This document shows positions 60,738 to 64,000 of a DNA stretch of 64,000 nt, piece by piece. The notes beneath the pieces are model-generated. The model was not told the origin of the DNA. It ran no database searches and saw nothing but the letters and a program-made list of their open reading frames with translations. How positions within the stretch are numbered: position 1 is the first letter of the stretch; every line of letters begins with the position of its first letter. Origin of the DNA: JASHVB01 sp035535035 (GTDB lineage Bacteria > Pseudomonadota > Alphaproteobacteria > Acetobacterales > Acetobacteraceae); the NCBI GenBank assembly GCA_035535035.1, contig DATLQW010000125.1:9724-73723 (forward strand). The letters are read 5' to 3'. The translations under genes were made by a program, and so were the position numbers.

Positions 60738-61079
60738 CTACGGCTTGATCGTGCGCTCGAGTTCGGCCTTGCGTGCCTGCGATGCCGTCAATTTTCGCCG
60801 GATAGCCGTAATCTCGCCGTTGACGGCACGCAATTCCGTTGCGGCCTTCTGGTGCGCCAGATAGTCCGCGCCAAGCTGTGCCGCTATGTAAGGCTCAAGC
60901 TGACTCCTCAGGACCTTGAGGTAGGGATTGCCCCACATCGACCCGTCCCGGTATTCGAGATCGCCGGACCGGATGCCCCCCACGATGAAATCGCGGGTCA
61001 CCCCATAGTCCTTCTCGGCCGTCACGTCGCTGAGGGTCGCCCCCTTGCGATTCCATTCACCGTAATCCGCCATGTGCAT
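60738..61079 (-). CDS. Hypothetical protein with coiled-coil tail
   Basis: Protein of 113 residues. The N-terminal part reads ADYGEWNRKGATLSDVTAEK then DYGVTRDFIVGGIRSGDLEY, suggesting a small helix-turn-helix or excisionase-like fold; the C-terminus (QKAATELRAVNGEITAIRRK) is a coiled coil. I know the pattern from hypothetical proteins but no function. Two possible starts, 61079 and 61073, are 6 bases apart. It is divergent from mscL. Confidence 0.65.
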   Translation of the reverse strand: MHMADYGEWNRKGATLSDVTAEKDYGVTRDFIVGGIRSGDLEYRDGSMWGNPYLKVLRSQLEPYIAAQLGADYLAHQKAATELRAVNGEITAIRRKLTASQARKAELERTIKP

Positions 61080-61195
61080 CCCGGCCCCGTCAGGTGGCCA
61101 CGGTACCGGAAATCACCCCTTGCTGGCCAGCCGTCGCCGGCCTTGCCCCCGTCGTGCCCGGTCCTATTGTCACCCCGGCAACACGGGAGACTCCA

Positions 61196-61642
61196 ATGGA
61201 ACTGAAGGCACCCGGCTGGATCAGCGAGTTCCGCGGCTTCATCATGCGCGGCAACGTCGTCGATCTGGCCGTCGGCATCATCATCGGCGCCGCCTTCACC
61301 GGCGTCGTCACCAGCCTGGTGAAGGACGTGTTCAACCCGTTGCTCGGCCTGCTGACCGGCGGCGTGGATTTCTCCAACGTCTTCTGGGCCCTCAATGGCC
61401 AGCACTATGCAACGTTGGCCGATGCCCGGCACGCCGGAGCGCCAACTCTCAATCTCGGCCTGTTCATCAACGCCATCATCCAGTTCGTCATCGTCGCCTT
61501 CACGGTGTTCTGGGTGGTGAAGGCCCTGACCAGGCTGCACGTGCGCGAAGACGCCAAGTCCGGTCCCAAACCGGAGCAACTCCTCGCCGAGATCCGCGAC
61601 ATCCTGAAGGAGAAGCTGCCGGAACCCGCGCAGCCGACCTGA
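61196..61642 (+). CDS. mscL: Large-conductance mechanosensitive channel MscL
   Basis: Tension-gated channel of 148 residues that releases osmolytes on hypo-osmotic shock. The pore helix is RGNVVDLAVGIIIGAAFTGV; the second helix is FINAIIQFVIVAFTVFWVV, with a short periplasmic loop and a cytoplasmic helix (LLAEIRDILKE) at the end. GGGAGA lies a few bases before ATG 61196. The Ldh-family gene starts 1 base after the stop, so both are one operon. Confidence 0.96.
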   Translation: MELKAPGWISEFRGFIMRGNVVDLAVGIIIGAAFTGVVTSLVKDVFNPLLGLLTGGVDFSNVFWALNGQHYATLADARHAGAPTLNLGLFINAIIQFVIVAFTVFWVVKALTRLHVREDAKSGPKPEQLLAEIRDILKEKLPEPAQPT

Positions 61643-61643
61643 C

Positions 61644-62666
61644 ATGCTCAACAACTCCCTGCTCGACGCCGACGGTCCCGACACGCTGCGCCTCAGCGTG
61701 GCGGCGGCGCGCCAACTGGGCGAGGGCGCGTTGCAGCGCATCGGCTACAACGCCGATGAAGCCGCCATCGTCACCGACCAGCTCATCGACAACGCGCTGT
61801 GCGGCTATCGCTTCGCCAGCCTGCCGCGCATCCTCGCCATCGCCGGCGACACCCGCACCCAGCGCCCGCGCCAGCCGGTGCGCGTGGTGCGCGAGACGCC
61901 GGTGTCCGCGCTGCTGCATGGCGGCAACAACGTCGGCTACATCGCCGCCTTCCGCGGCGCCGAGATCGCCGCGGCCAAAGCGAAGGCCAGCGGCATCGCC
62001 GTCGTCGGCGTGCACAACAGCTACTACAGCGGCCGCAATGCGTATTTCGTGGAGCACATCGTGCGCGCCGGCCTGGTGGCGATCCACACCGCCAGCGCCC
62101 GGCCGCACGTGTTGCCACCCGGCGCGCGCGCGCCGGCCCTTGGCACCAACCCGTTCTGCATCGGTTTTCCCTCCGCCGACGGGCCGGTGATCTACGACAT
62201 CGGCACCGCCTCGGTGATGTGGGGCGAGGTGCTGCTGCTGGCGCGGCTCGGCCAGCAACTGCCGGAGGGCACCGGCTTCGACGCGGACGGCAATCCCACG
62301 CGCGATGCCGCTGCGGCGGCGCAAGGCGGCGTGGCGCCGTTCGGCGGCCACAAGGGCTACGGATTGTCCTTCGCTATCCAGGCGCTCGGCCTGCTGGCCG
62401 GCGCGGCGTTGGCGAACGGCGACGTGTTGGACTACGGATTTCTGTTCATCGCGATCGATCCGGACCTGATGCTCGCGCCCGGAACGTTCGCCACACAGAT
62501 GGCGGAGCTGGTCGCGCGCATCAAGGCCACGCCGCTTCAGGCTGGTGTCGAGGAGATCCGCATTCCATCCGAACGCGCCTTCCGCGAGCGCGAACGCCGC
62601 CGCCACGAGGGCATCGTGCTCGACCGCAAGGTGGTGGAGGCGCTGAACAATCTCGGGCGCGCGTAG
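61644..62666 (+). CDS. Ldh/malate dehydrogenase family oxidoreductase (LDH2-type)
   Basis: NAD(P)-dependent dehydrogenase of 340 residues of the LDH2/malate-sulfolactate family, which lacks a Rossmann fold. Conserved blocks are LHGGNNVGYI, GTNPFCIGFPS, APFGGHKGYGLSFAIQ and DYGFLFIAIDP. Members reduce or oxidise sulfolactate, malate, ureidoglycolate or similar acids; the substrate here is not decided. The start is 1 base after the mscL stop, which suggests co-transcription. Confidence 0.88.
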   Translation: MLNNSLLDADGPDTLRLSVAAARQLGEGALQRIGYNADEAAIVTDQLIDNALCGYRFASLPRILAIAGDTRTQRPRQPVRVVRETPVSALLHGGNNVGYIAAFRGAEIAAAKAKASGIAVVGVHNSYYSGRNAYFVEHIVRAGLVAIHTASARPHVLPPGARAPALGTNPFCIGFPSADGPVIYDIGTASVMWGEVLLLARLGQQLPEGTGFDADGNPTRDAAAAAQGGVAPFGGHKGYGLSFAIQALGLLAGAALANGDVLDYGFLFIAIDPDLMLAPGTFATQMAELVARIKATPLQAGVEEIRIPSERAFRERERRRHEGIVLDRKVVEALNNLGRA

Positions 62667-62757
62667 GGCGGCAAAGCGCGGTGCCCCACGCACGCGCGGC
62701 GTTCAACAAACCGTGACCCGCCTCGCGTCGCCACCCCAACCGGACAACCTTACCCCC

Positions 62758-64000
62758 ATGCCCAATTCCCCCCCGAAACGCACCGCCAAGGTCGTCACCG
62801 CCCCGCCGCGGCGCGAGGCAAAGCCGCCCGGCCCCTGCGCCATGGTCATCTTCGGCGCCGGCGGCGACCTGACGAAGCGCCTGCTCGTTCCCGCGCTTTA
62901 CAACCTCAGCCGCACCGGCCTGCTGCCGGAGCACCTCGCCATCGTCGGCGTGGACGCCGTCGAACAGGACGCCGCGGCCTGGGGCAAAAGCCTGCATGAC
63001 ATGCTGCAAAGCTTCGTCGGCAATGCCGCCAGCGAGAGCCGCATCGACGCGGTGGACGATACCGCCTGGCAGCGCCTCGCCGGCGCGATGTCCTACCTGA
63101 AGGGCGACTTCAACGATCCCGGCCTGTACGAAAGGTTGCACGCGCACCTGCACGACCTTGCGAATCCGCGGCAGACCGCTGGCAACGTGCTGTTCTACCT
63201 CGCCGTCGGCGATCGGTTCTTCGGTCCGATCGTCGAAAACCTCGGCCACGCCGGCCTGCTGGACGAGCAACTGCGCGACGACCAGCCGCAACGCTGGCGC
63301 CGTGTGGTGATCGAGAAGCCGTTCGGCCACGATCTTGACTCCGCCAGCGCGCTCAACGCCCGCATCCGCCGCGTGCTGCGCGAGGAACAGATCTATCGGA
63401 TCGACCATTTTCTCGGCAAGGAAACCGTCCAGAGCATCATGGCGTTCCGCTTCGCCAACGGGCTGTTCGAGCCGATCTGGAACCGCGACCGCATCGACCA
63501 CGTGCAGATCACGGTGTCGGAAACAGTGGGCGTCGAGCGCCGCGGCAAGTTCTATGACGCCACCGGCGCGTTGCGCGACATGGTGCCGAACCACGTGTTC
63601 CAGTTGCTGGCGATGGTGGCCATGGAGCCCCCCGCCGGCTTCGACGCCAAGGCCATCCGCAACCGCAAGGCCGACGTGTTCGCCGCGCTGTGCGCCGTAA
63701 AGCCCGAGGACGCGGTGCGCGGCCAGTACGGCCCGGGCACGGTGCCCGGCAAGAAAACCGCCGCCTATCGCGACGAACCCGACGTCGCTCGCGATTCCAA
63801 CACCGAGACCTACGTCGCCATGCGCCTCGCCATCGACAACTGGCGCTGGGCCGGGGTGCCGTTCTACCTGCGCACCGGCAAGCACCTCGCCGCGCGGCTG
63901 ACCGAGATCGCCATCCGCTTCAAGCCGGCGCCCTTCGCGCCGTTCGACGACACCCATGTCGAGGCCCTGCCGCCGAACTGGCTGGTGCTGCACATCCAGC
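62758..64000 (+). CDS. zwf: Glucose-6-phosphate dehydrogenase (cut by window edge)
   Basis: First enzyme of the pentose phosphate and Entner-Doudoroff routes. The 414 visible residues include the NADP-binding MVIFGAGGDLTKRLLVPAL (Gly in place of the usual Ser of GASGDL) and the active-site RIDHFLGKETVQ. EKPFGHD and the dimer segment RDMVPNHVFQLL follow. The ATG 62758 begins after a short Pro/Lys-rich stretch. About 80 C-terminal residues lie beyond the window. Confidence 0.96.
   Translation, partial: MPNSPPKRTAKVVTAPPRREAKPPGPCAMVIFGAGGDLTKRLLVPALYNLSRTGLLPEHLAIVGVDAVEQDAAAWGKSLHDMLQSFVGNAASESRIDAVDDTAWQRLAGAMSYLKGDFNDPGLYERLHAHLHDLANPRQTAGNVLFYLAVGDRFFGPIVENLGHAGLLDEQLRDDQPQRWRRVVIEKPFGHDLDSASALNARIRRVLREEQIYRIDHFLGKETVQSIMAFRFANGLFEPIWNRDRIDHVQITVSETVGVERRGKFYDATGALRDMVPNHVFQLLAMVAMEPPAGFDAKAIRNRKADVFAALCAVKPEDAVRGQYGPGTVPGKKTAAYRDEPDVARDSNTETYVAMRLAIDNWRWAGVPFYLRTGKHLAARLTEIAIRFKPAPFAPFDDTHVEALPPNWLVLHIQ

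Overview
The window is a high-GC bacterial chromosome segment with dense, mostly intact housekeeping and metabolic genes. The order hisS-prfA-prmC-DUF4167, the UPF0182 and XapX proteins, the MaoC pair and the general protein style point to an alphaproteobacterium, most likely Acetobacteraceae (Rhodospirillales/Acetobacterales). This is an inference from gene content, not a database match. No rRNA, tRNA or CRISPR array was seen. glgP is cut by the left edge and zwf by the right edge.

Layout. 1-7.4 kb: end of glycogen phosphorylase, then a tripartite RND efflux operon (outer-membrane lipoprotein, adaptor, pump). 7.5-12.7 kb: metallophosphoesterase, a MaoC hydratase pair, an XRE/MmyB-type regulator divergent from a 2-hydroxyacid dehydrogenase plus MFS transporter unit. 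12.7-20.8 kb: LysR remnant, an M81 peptidase/dehydrogenase operon, twin XapX proteins, a flavoprotein and a large UPF0182 membrane protein. 20.9-28.9 kb: ABCB/Atm1-like exporter, Nudix protein, TylF-like methyltransferase, and the translation block DUF4167-prmC-prfA-hisS on the minus strand.

28.9-32.9 kb is an accessory island. It holds two paralogous small putative antitoxins, each preceded by the remains of a colicin E3-type ribonuclease toxin, and a duplicated hisS fragment. It also holds a DGQHR/DndB-like gene on a 2-kb segment bounded by 14-bp inverted and 17-bp direct repeats. 33-40.7 kb returns to metabolism: thiolase-like/DUF35 pair, RidA, a Crp/Fnr regulator, leuA behind a Leu-rich, apparently leaderless attenuator, GrpB, mercaptopyruvate sulfurtransferase and cystathionine beta-lyase. 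40.7-44 kb is a second decayed region: a VapC/Phd pair, an antitoxin remnant, repeat hairpins and an unrecognised 276-aa protein with a near-consensus promoter.

44-64 kb: aromatic/histidine operon (AroQ-PDT-like, hisC, tyrA) divergent from metX, a 507-aa unknown protein, an alkylation-repair pair (Ada-AlkA fusion and Ogt), SDR, MFS, Dps, ligA, an alpha/beta hydrolase, mscL, an Ldh-family dehydrogenase and zwf. Amino-acid biosynthesis (leuA, sseA/metC, metX, tyrA, hisC) is the largest common theme. The most unusual material is the 29-32 kb island and the leuA leader.
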